Positions 27,455-39,015 of a DNA stretch of 64,000 nt are shown one piece after another. The position numbers were made by a program, and so were the translations under genes. The stretch spans positions 124,001 through 188,000 of the forward strand of contig NZ_PNFP01000001.1 of NCBI RefSeq assembly GCF_002940685.1. Reading direction: 5' to 3'. The first letter of the stretch is position 1. The number at the start of each line of letters is the position of its first letter. This DNA comes from Ensifer adhaerens (GTDB lineage: Bacteria; Pseudomonadota; Alphaproteobacteria; Rhizobiales; Rhizobiaceae). Under the pieces are notes generated by a model. It did no database searches, was not told the DNA's origin, and saw only the letters and a list, made by a program, of their open reading frames with translations.

Positions 27455-27847
27455 TTAGACGTCTTCTTCGTCGTCCGACACGCCGATGAGGTCGCTCATG
27501 TCGTCGTCATCGTCTTCGTCGTCGGTCTGCAGGAAGGTGTCGTCATCGTCGTCGCCGTCGATTTCGACATCGTCGTCGCCGAGATCCGGCAGGTCGTCGC
27601 CGCCCGCTGCCTCATCGTCGGCATCCTCGAGCGAAACGAGTTCGACTTCGGTGTTCTCTGCATCGACTTCCGTGACGTCTTCTTCTTCTTCCTTCTCGAG
27701 CACCTTGGCGACCGAGGTTTCTTCGAAGAAGTTCAGCGGATAGGACTTGCCGGTGTAAGGCGAAACGATCGGATCACGGTTCAGATCGTAGAATTTGCGC
27801 CCCGTTTCCGGGTCGATGCGCTTTGTTCCAAGTTCCGGTTTTGCCAC
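27455..27847 (-). CDS. FYDLN-acid family protein (TIGR02300)
   Basis: The N-terminal 40 residues carry the family signature AKPELGTKRIDPETGRKFYDLN and DPIVSPYTGKSYPL. The rest is a low-complexity acidic tail of Asp/Glu to the last residue (DDEEDV). The family is limited to alphaproteobacteria and has no proven role; the short zinc-ribbon-like head usually has Cys, here replaced by Asp (IDPETG where CPTTG is common). GTG 27847 is chosen because AGAGG stands eight bases before and relatives begin MAKPELGTKR. 130 residues, divergent from aroA. Confidence 0.85.
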   Translation of the reverse strand: MAKPELGTKRIDPETGRKFYDLNRDPIVSPYTGKSYPLNFFEETSVAKVLEKEEEEDVTEVDAENTEVELVSLEDADDEAAGGDDLPDLGDDDVEIDGDDDDDTFLQTDDEDDDDDMSDLIGVSDDEEDV

Positions 27848-27945
27848 TGTCAAAGCCTCTTGAATGGCCGGCCGTGCCGGCGCTTGCCGGAAAACCGGCG
27901 GGTGGAAAGGGTATCAAGCTTATGATGATTAGCCGGTCCCCTTAA

Positions 27946-30319
<2,374 letters not shown>

Positions 30320-30323
<4 letters not shown>

Positions 30324-30958
30324 CGTTCACCATCGCCATCGACGGGCCGGCCGCAGCCGGCAAGGGCACGCTGTCGCGACGGATCGCCGAGGAATACGGC
30401 TTCCATCATCTCGATACCGGTCTGACCTACCGCGCCACGGCCAAGGCGCTTCTCGATGCCGGCCTGCCGCTCGACGACGAGGCCGTCGCCGAGACGATGG
30501 CGCGCGAGGTCGAACTGGCGGGTCTCGATCGCTCGGTGCTCTCCGCCCATGCGATCGGCGAGGCGGCGTCGAAGATCGCCGTCATGCCGGCCGTGCGCCG
30601 CGCGCTCGTCGAGGCGCAGCGCGCCTTCTCTCTGCGCGAACCCGGTACGGTGCTCGACGGCCGCGATATCGGCACTGTCGTCTGCCCGGATGCGCCGGTG
30701 AAACTCTATGTTACCGCCTCGCCGGAAGTGCGGGCGAAGCGCCGCTTTGACGAGATCGTCGGCAATGGCCAGCCGGCCGACTATCAGGCGATCTTCGAGG
30801 ATGTGAAGAAGCGCGACGAGCGCGACATGGGCCGCGCCGACAGTCCCTTGCGTCCTGCCGAAGACGCGCACTTGCTTGATACGTCCGAAATGAGTATAGA
30901 GGCGGCGTTTCAGGCCGCGAAGACTTTGATCGATGCGGCCCTGATCAAGAAGATCTGA
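30320..30958 (+). CDS. cmk: Cytidylate kinase
   Basis: Cmk phosphorylates CMP and dCMP with ATP. The 212-residue protein has the P-loop [16 protein letters not shown], the CMP-binding [18 protein letters not shown], the [13 protein letters not shown] motif and the lid-like [24 protein letters not shown]. It is the usual partner of aroA and rpsA. The ATG at 30320 lies within the stop of the preceding gene (ATGA). Confidence 0.97.
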
Positions 30959-31123
30959 AGAAGAGCCCATCCCCGACTTGGTCAGGATCGCCCTTCTTGC
31001 ATAGCCTGAAATTCCGTCCACGCGCCGGATTGCTCCTTAGATGGAGCGGACTGGGTTCAGGCCTGTTCAACACCAGCCCCCGGCGCATGTGCGTCTCCCC
31101 GCGAGATGCATGCAGGAGATTCC

Positions 31124-32830
31124 ATGTCTGCTACCAATCCTACCCGTGACGATTTCGCCGCCCTTCTCGAAGAGTCCTTCGCGAAGACCGATCTCGCCGA
31201 AGGCTATGTTGCCAAGGGCATCGTTACGGCCATCGAAAAGGACGTCGCCGTTGTCGACGTCGGTCTGAAGGTCGAAGGCCGCATCGCTCTGAAGGAATTC
31301 GGCGCGAAGGCCAAGGACGGCTCGCTCAAGGTCGGCGACGAAGTCGAAGTCTACGTTGAGCGTATCGAAAACGCGCTCGGCGAAGCTGTTCTGTCGCGCG
31401 AAAAGGCTCGCCGCGAAGAAAGCTGGATGCGCCTGGAAGTGAAGTTCGAAGCCGGCGAACGCGTCGAAGGCATCATCTTCAACCAGGTCAAGGGTGGCTT
31501 CACCGTCGATCTCGACGGCGCCGTTGCCTTCCTTCCGCGCAGCCAAGTCGACATCCGTCCGATCCGCGACGTCACCCCGCTGATGCACAACCCGCAGCCC
31601 TTCGAAATCCTCAAGATGGACAAGCGCCGCGGCAACATCGTCGTATCGCGTCGTACGGTTCTCGAAGAGTCCCGCGCCGAGCAGCGTTCTGAAATCGTTC
31701 AGAACCTGGAAGAAGGCCAGGTTGTCGAAGGCGTCGTCAAGAACATCACCGACTACGGTGCGTTCGTCGACCTCGGCGGCATCGACGGCCTGCTCCATGT
31801 CACCGACATGGCATGGCGCCGCGTGAACCATCCGTCGGAGATCCTGAACATCGGCCAGCAGGTCAAGGTTCAGATCATCCGCATCAACCAGGAAACCCAC
31901 CGCATCTCGCTCGGCATGAAGCAGCTCGAGTCGGATCCGTGGGATGGCATCGGCGCGAAGTACCCGGTCGGCAAGAAGATCTCCGGTACCGTCACGAACA
32001 TCACCGACTACGGTGCGTTCGTCGAGCTGGAGCCGGGCATCGAAGGCCTGATCCACATCTCCGAAATGTCCTGGACCAAGAAGAACGTACACCCCGGCAA
32101 GATCCTGTCCACGAGCCAGGAAGTCGACGTTGTCGTTCTCGAAGTCGATCCGACCAAGCGTCGTATCTCCCTCGGCCTCAAGCAGACGCTCGAGAACCCG
32201 TGGCAGGCATTCGCGCATAGCCATCCGGCTGGCACCGAAGTCGAAGGCGAAGTCAAGAACAAGACCGAATTCGGCCTGTTCATCGGCCTCGACGGCGACG
32301 TCGACGGCATGGTTCACCTTTCCGACCTCGACTGGAACCGTCCGGGCGAGCAGGTCATCGAAGAGTTCAACAAGGGCGACGTCGTTCGCGCTGTTGTTCT
32401 CGACGTCGACGTCGAGAAGGAGCGCATCTCGCTCGGCATCAAGCAGCTCGGCAAGGATGCAGTCGGCGACGCCGCTGCTTCGGGCGAACTGCGCAAGAAC
32501 GCCGTTGTTTCGGCTGAAGTCATCGCGATCAACGATGGCGGCATCGAAGTGAAGCTCGTCAACCACGAAGACATCACCTCGTTCATCCGCCGCGCTGACC
32601 TGTCGCGTGACCGCGACGAACAGCGTCCGGAGCGTTTCTCGGTTGGTCAGGTTGTCGACGCTCGCGTCACCAACTTCTCCAAGAAGGACCGCAAGATCCA
32701 GCTGTCGATCAAGGCTCTGGAAATCGCTGAAGAGAAGGAAGCCGTTGCTCAGTTCGGTTCGTCCGACTCGGGCGCTTCGCTCGGCGACATCCTCGGCGCG
32801 GCTCTGAAGAACCGCCAGAACAACGAGTAA
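31124..32830 (+). CDS. rpsA: 30S ribosomal protein S1
   Basis: S1 unwinds and holds mRNA on the 30S subunit. The 568-residue protein carries six S1 repeats; the third to fifth are clearest, with KNITDYGAFVDLGGIDGLLH, TNITDYGAFVELEPGIEGLIH and NKTEFGLFIGLDGDVDGMVH. ATG 31124 with GCAGGAG at 7 bases is preferred to ATG 31106, which overlaps that site. rpsA follows cmk by 165 bases with no clear terminator between them. Confidence 0.97.
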   Translation: MSATNPTRDDFAALLEESFAKTDLAEGYVAKGIVTAIEKDVAVVDVGLKVEGRIALKEFGAKAKDGSLKVGDEVEVYVERIENALGEAVLSREKARREESWMRLEVKFEAGERVEGIIFNQVKGGFTVDLDGAVAFLPRSQVDIRPIRDVTPLMHNPQPFEILKMDKRRGNIVVSRRTVLEESRAEQRSEIVQNLEEGQVVEGVVKNITDYGAFVDLGGIDGLLHVTDMAWRRVNHPSEILNIGQQVKVQIIRINQETHRISLGMKQLESDPWDGIGAKYPVGKKISGTVTNITDYGAFVELEPGIEGLIHISEMSWTKKNVHPGKILSTSQEVDVVVLEVDPTKRRISLGLKQTLENPWQAFAHSHPAGTEVEGEVKNKTEFGLFIGLDGDVDGMVHLSDLDWNRPGEQVIEEFNKGDVVRAVVLDVDVEKERISLGIKQLGKDAVGDAAASGELRKNAVVSAEVIAINDGGIEVKLVNHEDITSFIRRADLSRDRDEQRPERFSVGQVVDARVTNFSKKDRKIQLSIKALEIAEEKEAVAQFGSSDSGASLGDILGAALKNRQNNE

Positions 32831-32852
32831 TCGTTGTCTGACATCTGAAACG

Positions 32853-32886
32853 AAAAACCCGCGGAGAGCGATCTCCGCGGGTTTTT
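32853..32886. terminator. Bidirectional intrinsic terminator after rpsA
   Basis: AAAAACCCGCGGAGA (32853-32867) pairs with TCTCCGCGGGTTTTT (32872-32886), loop GCGA. It serves rpsA and the convergent gene that ends at 32955. Confidence 0.93.
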
Positions 32887-32954
32887 CTTTGCAAGTTGGT
32901 CTGACGCGCCGAATCCGCTTGGTTTCGAGCCGCGCTCAAGGCTGAGCCGGGTGC

Positions 32955-34547
32955 TTAACCGAGACCGCCGAGCCTACGGTAAAGATCGTAGGCGTCGGGC
33001 GTTTCCGGAGCCTCGTCCTCCGGCATAGCCTCACCGCTCGGCTCTCCGCCGTCCGGATCGCCGTCGCTTCCCTCGTCTGCCGTCTGTTCTTCGCCGGATG
33101 CGTCTTCGCCGGAGCCTCCGGGCAGCCCGCGCGAATGGTCTTCGCCTTCCGTCTCGCTCGCGGCCGGAGGGTAGGGGATCATGGTGAAAGGGATGGCCTC
33201 GCGCGGCAGGCCGTTTTCCACCAGCCTGGCGATCATCTGCTGCACCGTCTGTTCGTCCGCGGCGCGCTGCGGGCGAATGTCTGTGGGTGTGCGCTGCGGT
33301 GCAGCGGTCTCCTCGGAGCGATCGTCGAGCAGCGACGGCAAGGCGGTGCCGGTGTCCGTTGCGGCGCGTTGGCGGGCGGCAGCGTCTGCGGCGCGCGCCG
33401 GCGTGCCGGTTTCCTTGCTCGGGGTCTGGGGCTGGGCAGCCGCTTCGTCCGTCTGCTGCGCCGCCGATCCGGGGTCACCATCGGCCGCCCCGGCAGGCAG
33501 GGCCACGCTGTCGCGGATGAGCGTCTTGATCGCTTCGGAAAGCACCCGCGCCGAGCGGGCCTCCGGTTCGTTGCGACCGGCGGTCGGGGCGGTCCTGTGG
33601 CCGTCTTCCTCTTCGGTGTCGGGCAGCGGTCCGTAGGTACCGTCGGGATCCTCGCCTTCGGTCGTGTCGGCAGCCTCCATCTCATCGGCGACATGCCCGT
33701 CGAGCGGAACTGCGTTGTCTTCGACCGGGGCTTCCGCCTCGCCATGCCCGCTCTGGGCGGATTGCACGGCCCCATCGGCCTCGATCATCGGCTCCGCCAG
33801 CGCTGCCGCTTGCGCGATCTCGCCTTCGCCCGCAAGCAGGGAGGCAGCGCCGCCGATCGGCGTATCGCCCGAGGACGCGCTCCTTGCGCCGCTGCGTGCC
33901 TCGCTCCGTTCCGCCGGTTTTTCGCCTGGGCCTTTCGAGGGAGCTTCGGGTCTGGTCTGCTCCAGATCGTCGCCCTGCGGCTCGACCGCGTCGTTGCCGA
34001 CCCCGAAGGTCTTGCGCAGGACCGCCTGCAACAGCGCGACTTCACCGGCGATCGGCACCCGGGTGGCAGACGGGTTGAACGGCAGTGCCGGCTGGAGCGA
34101 AGGGTTGCGCAGAATGACGTCGCGCGCCTGGGCGGGCATGGGGGTCGCGGGACCCGGCGTGCTGGTGCCGTTGCGGATCGCCGGCAGCTCCGCCAGCAGG
34201 CCGACGCGGATGGAGAGATTGCGGCCGCCGAGCTGACGCTCCAAAAGCAACCGGTCGGACGTTGGCATCGATTCGAGGAAGGCGACCAGCCGCCGGACGA
34301 AATCGCGCCCGCCCTCCTGCGGAAGCGGAGGGAATTTCAGGATGCGCGCCAGATCCTCCATCAGCCGCACCAGTGCGTCCTTTGAGAGGATCTCGCGGCC
34401 GGAAAGATGCCGCGTCAATGCGTCGAGGATTTTCTGGATCGCTTCGCCGCGCTGGCTCGCCGTCAACGGCGCTGCGGACTGCGTTTTTGCGCTCGTGTCT
34501 TCGGTGGTGGCTGCCGCTGTTCGGGCCGCCTGGATGGGTATCAGCAT
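32955..34547 (-). CDS. Large low-complexity acidic protein, unrecognised
   Basis: I do not recognise this 530-residue protein. Residues 1-150 look folded and helical (GEAIQKILDALTRHL, VRLMEDLARILKFPPLPQEG, FVRRLVAFLESM, LLLERQLGGRNLSIRVG). The middle is a long Glu/Ala/Pro/Gly-rich region likely disordered, with a helix near VLSEAIKTLIRDSVALP and another at VQQMIARLVENGLPREAIPF, and it ends PDAYDLYRRLGGLG. Layout resembles flagellar hook-length proteins (FliK) in form only; no flagellar gene is near. ATG 34547 follows GGAG at 7 bases. No signal peptide. Confidence 0.6.
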   Translation of the reverse strand: MLIPIQAARTAAATTEDTSAKTQSAAPLTASQRGEAIQKILDALTRHLSGREILSKDALVRLMEDLARILKFPPLPQEGGRDFVRRLVAFLESMPTSDRLLLERQLGGRNLSIRVGLLAELPAIRNGTSTPGPATPMPAQARDVILRNPSLQPALPFNPSATRVPIAGEVALLQAVLRKTFGVGNDAVEPQGDDLEQTRPEAPSKGPGEKPAERSEARSGARSASSGDTPIGGAASLLAGEGEIAQAAALAEPMIEADGAVQSAQSGHGEAEAPVEDNAVPLDGHVADEMEAADTTEGEDPDGTYGPLPDTEEEDGHRTAPTAGRNEPEARSARVLSEAIKTLIRDSVALPAGAADGDPGSAAQQTDEAAAQPQTPSKETGTPARAADAAARQRAATDTGTALPSLLDDRSEETAAPQRTPTDIRPQRAADEQTVQQMIARLVENGLPREAIPFTMIPYPPAASETEGEDHSRGLPGGSGEDASGEEQTADEGSDGDPDGGEPSGEAMPEDEAPETPDAYDLYRRLGGLG

Positions 34548-34894
34548 TCTGGTCTCCATCTCGCTTGACCTCGGGTTGACCAGTCGTCGATCACCGACGA
34601 CGCGGGCTATGCGCCTGATCGCAGTCCGTTTTCCGGCTTGCGTGCGCAGTCTTCTGCTCGTCACTTTCGGGTTGGCGCCTCATGCGCGTCATGGCCAGGG
34701 GCCAGACAGCCGCGGCTCGGCCGCGGATAGGGGAATCGGCATGATGGTTTGAGGTTAAGGGAAAGAGGTTTATGAATTCTTAACCATGTTTGGGCGCGCG
34801 GCACGTCTTAGCCCGGCTTGCGTCCGGCACGACAAGGCCTATCTTTATGGGAGCCGCCCGCAGGCCCGAACGTTGTCTGTGCCAGGAGTTTCGG
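34548..34894. other. Divergent intergenic region without gene
   Basis: It separates the low-complexity protein gene (minus) from the next small gene (plus). I see no ORF, RNA gene or clear promoter in it; an AT-richer part lies at 34741-34795. Confidence 0.4.
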
Positions 34895-35236
34895 ATGACT
34901 GTCCGTCCCCCAAGAGCCCTAAGCCCGAATTTCTCGACGGCCGGTGCCTTCAACGTGCTTGAATACGAACTGATGTCCGAGCGCGCCGATGCGCTTGGAC
35001 GGCATGGCCTCAAGGTGGAAAAGGCGCTTGCCGCGCTCGCGGCATTGGACGGGAATGTGGGCGCGGATCAGCGCGAGCGGATCCTCGACGAGGCGGCCGA
35101 TGCCGTCTGGGCCTTCTTCATCCAGCGGGAAATCTGCGGCCTGCGCGACAGCCGCGATGCGGTGCGCCGCTATGGCATACCCAAAGAGGTGATGGCGCGG
35201 CTCGGTATCGTGCGCCGGAAGCCGTCAGAGGCTTAG
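34895..35236 (+). CDS. Small helical protein (DUF6665-like)
   Basis: A 113-residue soluble, mainly helical protein with FNVLEYELMSERADALGR, KVEKALAALAAL and DAVWAFFIQREICGLRD, followed by RRYGIPKEVMARLG. The pattern recalls DUF6665 of rhizobia, from memory; no function is known to me. ATG 34895 follows AGGAG at six bases. Its last 12 bases overlap the end of the convergent gene, so either transcript is antisense to the other there. Confidence 0.65.
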   Translation: MTVRPPRALSPNFSTAGAFNVLEYELMSERADALGRHGLKVEKALAALAALDGNVGADQRERILDEAADAVWAFFIQREICGLRDSRDAVRRYGIPKEVMARLGIVRRKPSEA

Positions 35237-35983
35237 GGCAGCGAGGCTATAGAGGCCGTTGTCGTCGAAGCGCAGCAAGGGTGGTTGTTCGCCTGTACGC
35301 CGGTCGGCGATCTCTTCCATCTCGTCCTTGAGCTGGAGTGCCCGCAGCTGCTGCTCTTCTTCGTCGAGCGACAGCTTGTCGGTTCTGCGGGTGGGATCGT
35401 CGCGCAGGCTGTTGAGCTGGGCTTCCTCGGTCGATGCAGGCTCCGCCGCGCTCTCCAGACGGTCGACGGCATTTGCGGCTTGCACAGCGCTCTGAGGCCC
35501 CTTGTCGCTCGTTTCGCCGAGCGCAACCTTCAGTGCGTCGTTTTCCGGGCCACCTGGGTTCTTGAGCGCCTCGACCACCTCCGCAAGCGACAGGCCGAGC
35601 TTGTCGAGCCCCAGTTCGTTTTCGATTTTCTCGATGGCGGGCGATTCCAGCTGCTTCAGCTGGTTCTCGATTTCCCGTGCAAAGGCGGCATCGGACTTGA
35701 ACGTTTCGCGCTCGATACCGAAGAATTTCCCGACCTCACGGATGAGCACGGCGCGGTTGTTGTTGGCGTCGTTGCGAGCATGATCGAAGAAGTAGCCGTT
35801 GATCTTCTCGTTGGCGGCCTTTTGGGCGCCATCGGGCTCGACCTGTGCCCTGAGGAGCCTGCCGTCCTTTGTGCCCTTGGCCTTTTCCTCTTCCGCCGTC
35901 TGCCGCTTTTCGATGTCCTTGAGGATCGAGCCGACCAGATTGGTCGTCGCGGTGGCGGCGGATTGCTGGGTCGGAAGCAGCAT
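35225..35983 (-). CDS. Coiled charged protein, unrecognised
   Basis: A 252-residue hydrophilic protein that I cannot assign. The N-terminus is MLLPTQQSAATATTNLVG, then a Lys/Glu-rich stretch, a folded-looking part (GYFFDHARNDANNNRAVLIREVGKFFG cut by turns, IENQLKQLE), a middle rich in Ala/Glu and an end with RFDDNGLYSLAALSL. Its beginning MLLPTQ resembles MLIPIQ of the protein at 34547, and both end with a Tyr/Leu-rich short tail, which may be chance. No signal peptide. It overlaps its convergent neighbour by 12 bases. Confidence 0.6.
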   Translation of the reverse strand: MLLPTQQSAATATTNLVGSILKDIEKRQTAEEEKAKGTKDGRLLRAQVEPDGAQKAANEKINGYFFDHARNDANNNRAVLIREVGKFFGIERETFKSDAAFAREIENQLKQLESPAIEKIENELGLDKLGLSLAEVVEALKNPGGPENDALKVALGETSDKGPQSAVQAANAVDRLESAAEPASTEEAQLNSLRDDPTRRTDKLSLDEEEQQLRALQLKDEMEEIADRRTGEQPPLLRFDDNGLYSLAALSL

Positions 35984-36203
35984 GGTTCATCCCGGGCAGC
36001 ATGGTGGATCGTTTCGAGACGGTAGGCCGTTGCGGTTAATGTCGGTTTAACCGGCGCCACCGAGACCTTGGGGTTTCTGCGCAGACCACGGCGCACGAAG
36101 CATAGCCTCCCGCTCACGCGGGCCGGAAAGAAAAGCCGAGACGGCGCGACCAAGCCGGGCCGGATCAGGGTCTACGTTTCGCGTCCACCGGGACCCACCG
36201 GTT

Positions 36204-36734
36204 CTAGCGATAGGGCGAATAACACACCTTGTAGGCGCCGCCGTAGCTCAAGAACCGGTTGGTGGCCGGATTGTACGAACGGTAGCGCGAAAGGCACCAA
36301 CTGACATGCGCGTTGCCGCCACCGACGTACCGGTCGCGATAGTAGGAGTTGCCGCCGTAGTAACGACGGGGATAATAGTCGCGATAGTAGCCGTAGCGCG
36401 GGTAATAGCCGTATCGGGGATAGTACCCGCCGCCGTAATAACCGCCGCCACCATAGTAGCCGCCCGAGCCGAAGTAGAGGGTCAGGCCGGAGCCGCCATA
36501 GTAGGGGCTGCCCCATCCGCGCCGGTAGTAGGGGCCTCCCCAGCCGCCACGCCAACCGTATCCGCCATAGCCGCCGTAACGACGATGGTAGTACTGCACA
36601 TTCTGCACGTCGCCCTGTGCCTTGATCTGAAGGTCGGGCACCTGAAGAGGCATCGCCTGGACAGGTCCGACGGGGGTGATCAGGGAGGCGGCGGCCAAGC
36701 TGCAGCCGATAACGAAATTGCGAAATCCCGTCAT
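36204..36734 (-). CDS. BA14K family Gly/Tyr-rich secreted protein
   Basis: Signal peptide (VIGCSLAAASLITPVGPVQA) is followed by a Gly/Tyr/Arg-rich region with repeats such as YYGGGGYYGGGYYPRYGYYP, then a C-terminal BA14K domain: HVSWCLSRYRSYNPATNRFL and GGAYKVCYSPYR with two Cys. BA14K of Brucella is an immunogenic lectin-like membrane protein; relatives are widespread in Rhizobiales. 176 residues. The tandem Gly-Tyr part makes an envelope-surface or structural role likely (inference). Confidence 0.85.
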   Translation of the reverse strand: MTGFRNFVIGCSLAAASLITPVGPVQAMPLQVPDLQIKAQGDVQNVQYYHRRYGGYGGYGWRGGWGGPYYRRGWGSPYYGGSGLTLYFGSGGYYGGGGYYGGGYYPRYGYYPRYGYYRDYYPRRYYGGNSYYRDRYVGGGNAHVSWCLSRYRSYNPATNRFLSYGGAYKVCYSPYR

Positions 36735-36952
36735 TTTGTCCTCGCTTTCGGAAGGTACTGCCTTCCGGTTGTGTCCCTGTCTGTATTACGTTTTCTTTTC
36801 TTGGTTTATTCATGGCAACGGGCAAGGAGCGCGTAGCGGAGAGCCACCGGATTTCCGTCCGTGCGTTGTCATGTCCAGAATGCGCCGGTCCGTGCCGCGC
36901 GTCACTGTAATATTTGCCCTGTTTTCCCCGAAACTAGGCAGCGGAGAATGCG

Positions 36953-38386
36953 ATGCAGTTGAAGTTTGGTACCAGTGGCCTGCGTGGCCTTTCAGAGGAA
37001 CTGAAGGGTGAGCCTTCGGCCCGCTACGCGACCGCGTTTGCGCGGTATCTTCTGACCTCGGGGCGCAGCCAGCCGGGCGATCCGATCGTGATCGCCCGCG
37101 ATTTTCGCGATTCGAGCCCGGAGATTGCTGCCGTCTGCGCTTCGGCCCTTTCGCGGGAGGGGCTGCGCGTCTTCGATTGCGGGACGGTGCCGACGCCGGC
37201 GCTTGCGCTCTATGGCCGCGCATGCGGAGCGGCCGGTCTGATGATCACCGGCTCCCATATCCCGGCCGATCGCAATGGCATCAAGTTTTACCGGCCGGAC
37301 GGCGAGATCGACAAGGAAGACGAGGTCGCGATCAGCCGCATCGCTGACGAAATCGCCGGTCAGGTCGCTCCGGTCGCCGATCACGGGCTTGGTGAGGATC
37401 ACGCGTCCCGCGCCGCCGCCCTTTTCATCGAACGAAACCGGCAGTTGCTGCCCGCCGGCGCGCTCGCCGGCCTCAAGGTCGGCGTCTACCAGCACAGCAC
37501 TGTTGCCCGCGATCTTCTCGCTGACCTGATCGCCTTCTTTGGCGCCGATGTCGTCGCCCTTGGGCGCTCGGAACATTTTGTTCCGGTCGACACGGAAGCC
37601 GTCTCCACAGAAACGATCGAGCGGCTTCAGGCGTGGGCCCGCGAACACAGGCTCGATGCGATCGTGTCGGCGGACGGCGACGGCGATCGGCCGCTGGTGG
37701 CGGACGAGAACGGCGCGCCGTTGCGCGGCGATCTCCTCGGGCTGATTGCCTGCGGCTTCGTCGGAGCGACGCTTGCCGTCACGCCGGTGACGTCGAATTC
37801 CGGCCTCGAACGCCGGGAAGGGCTCTCCGTGCTGCGCACCCGCGTCGGATCCCCCTTCGTGATCGCCGGCATGCAGCAGGCGCTCGCAGAGGGCGCCCAC
37901 AAGGTCGCCGGCTTCGAGGCCAATGGTGGCACGCTGACGGCCACCCCCTTTGTCGTCAACGGCGCAACGCTCCAGCCATTGCCCACCCGCGACTGCGTCC
38001 TGCCGATCGTCGCCGCACTGGCAGCAGCGGCCGAGGCCAAACTCGCGCTGTCGGCGCTGGCCGCCTCCTATCGGCTTCCCGTGGCGCTCAGCGACCGGCT
38101 CGAAAACTTCCCGGTCGAAACCAGCGCCCGGCTGATGGCCTATCTGCGCGGCGGTGACGAAAATCTCGCGGCATTCCTGGCGCCGATCGGCCGGCCGGTT
38201 GCCGTCAGCGACATCGACGGACTGAGGGTGACGCTCGACGATGGCCGGATCATTCACTTCCGCCCCTCCGGAAATGCGCCGGAGATGCGTTGCTATGTCG
38301 AGGCGGACATGGCCGAGGCGGCTGAAGGACTGCTTTCGAGTGGTCTATCCACAATCCGGCATTGGGCAAGAACCGTCTCGAACTGA
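36953..38386 (+). CDS. Phosphomannomutase/phosphoglucomutase family protein
   Basis: An alpha-D-phosphohexomutase that interconverts sugar 1- and 6-phosphates for polysaccharide precursors. In order: the phosphoserine loop ITGSHIPADRNGIKFY (Ser near 103), the metal site DGDGDRPL, the sugar-specificity loop FEANGGTLTATPF and the phosphate-binding RPSGNAPEMRCY. EANGG instead of EMSGH is unusual and resembles the NoeK-type phosphomannomutases of rhizobia. 477 residues. It has its own gap upstream and is followed by a tRNA. Confidence 0.88.
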   Translation: MQLKFGTSGLRGLSEELKGEPSARYATAFARYLLTSGRSQPGDPIVIARDFRDSSPEIAAVCASALSREGLRVFDCGTVPTPALALYGRACGAAGLMITGSHIPADRNGIKFYRPDGEIDKEDEVAISRIADEIAGQVAPVADHGLGEDHASRAAALFIERNRQLLPAGALAGLKVGVYQHSTVARDLLADLIAFFGADVVALGRSEHFVPVDTEAVSTETIERLQAWAREHRLDAIVSADGDGDRPLVADENGAPLRGDLLGLIACGFVGATLAVTPVTSNSGLERREGLSVLRTRVGSPFVIAGMQQALAEGAHKVAGFEANGGTLTATPFVVNGATLQPLPTRDCVLPIVAALAAAAEAKLALSALAASYRLPVALSDRLENFPVETSARLMAYLRGGDENLAAFLAPIGRPVAVSDIDGLRVTLDDGRIIHFRPSGNAPEMRCYVEADMAEAAEGLLSSGLSTIRHWARTVSN

Positions 38387-38424
38387 GTTTTTTGTCCTCC
38401 GACACGAAAACTTCAAAAAGCCTG

Positions 38425-38453
38425 TTGACACTTCGGCTCGGGCCTCTTACACA
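38425..38453 (+). promoter_or_regulatory. Promoter of tRNA-Leu
   Basis: Perfect TTGACA (38425-38430), 17-base spacer, TACACA (38448-38453), ten bases before the mature tRNA end; a strong stable-RNA promoter. Confidence 0.75.
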
Positions 38454-38463
38454 CCCGCTCGTC

Positions 38464-38550
38464 GCCCAGATGGCGGAATTGGTAGACGCGCCAGCTTCAG
38501 GTGCTGGTACTCGCAAGGGTGTGGAGGTTCGAGTCCTCTTCTGGGCACCA
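38464..38550 (+). tRNA. tRNA-Leu(CAG)
   Basis: 87 bases with encoded CCA. Acceptor GCCCAGA pairs with TCTGGGC; anticodon stem CCAGC/GCTGG with loop TTCAGGT (anticodon CAG); a long variable arm of class II tRNA (TACTCGCAAGGGTGT); T loop GTTCGAGTCC. Confidence 0.97.
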
Positions 38551-38582
38551 AATTCCCAAACCAAGTCTCTGATTTGGTTTTG

Positions 38583-38609
38583 AAAAACCCCGGTTCGCCG
38601 GGGTTTTTT
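38583..38609 (+). terminator. Intrinsic terminator after tRNA-Leu
   Basis: AAAAACCCCGG-TTCG-CCGGGGTTTTTT: a 6-pair GC stem capped by a UUCG tetraloop and flanked by A and T runs. Confidence 0.93.
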
Positions 38610-39015
38610 CGTTTCTGGAGTCAGCGTTCTTCGAGGCCCCCGGGCGCGCGTTGTCACCTACTCGATTGCACTATCCCGGTGCGACAGGTACCGTCCTGAG
38701 GTTGAAGCTTTCTGGCGTGCATTTGCCGGTACCCGGCTCTGTTTGAGCCTTGGTTTGGAGCCTTGACGGACGATCCCTGCCCGGGATCGGCAGCCTGATC
38801 GTCAGGCAAGCCATGAATCCGCACGACACAATCGCATTTTTGGTGCACGCATAGCTTGAACCTTCGAGCGTCCGTATCGATATTGCTGTGCGTGCGATAA
38901 AGTGGGAGCCTGCAAGGCGACAATCGCCGCCAGGTGAGGAACGCGAGCGGCCTCACGAGCAGGGCTCGGCCGGCGCCGGTGCGAGTGCCGCGGTGGCTTT
39001 GAGGAGGACGGAGCG
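38610..39015. other. Gap without recognisable gene
   Basis: About 400 bases between tRNA-Leu and a cyclase gene. I find no coding frame with support and no RNA gene; the base composition is like the neighbours. Confidence 0.4.

Noticed and set aside
31067-32566. 499-codon frame antisense to rpsA
   Set aside because: Repeats within it only mirror the S1 repeats on the other strand.
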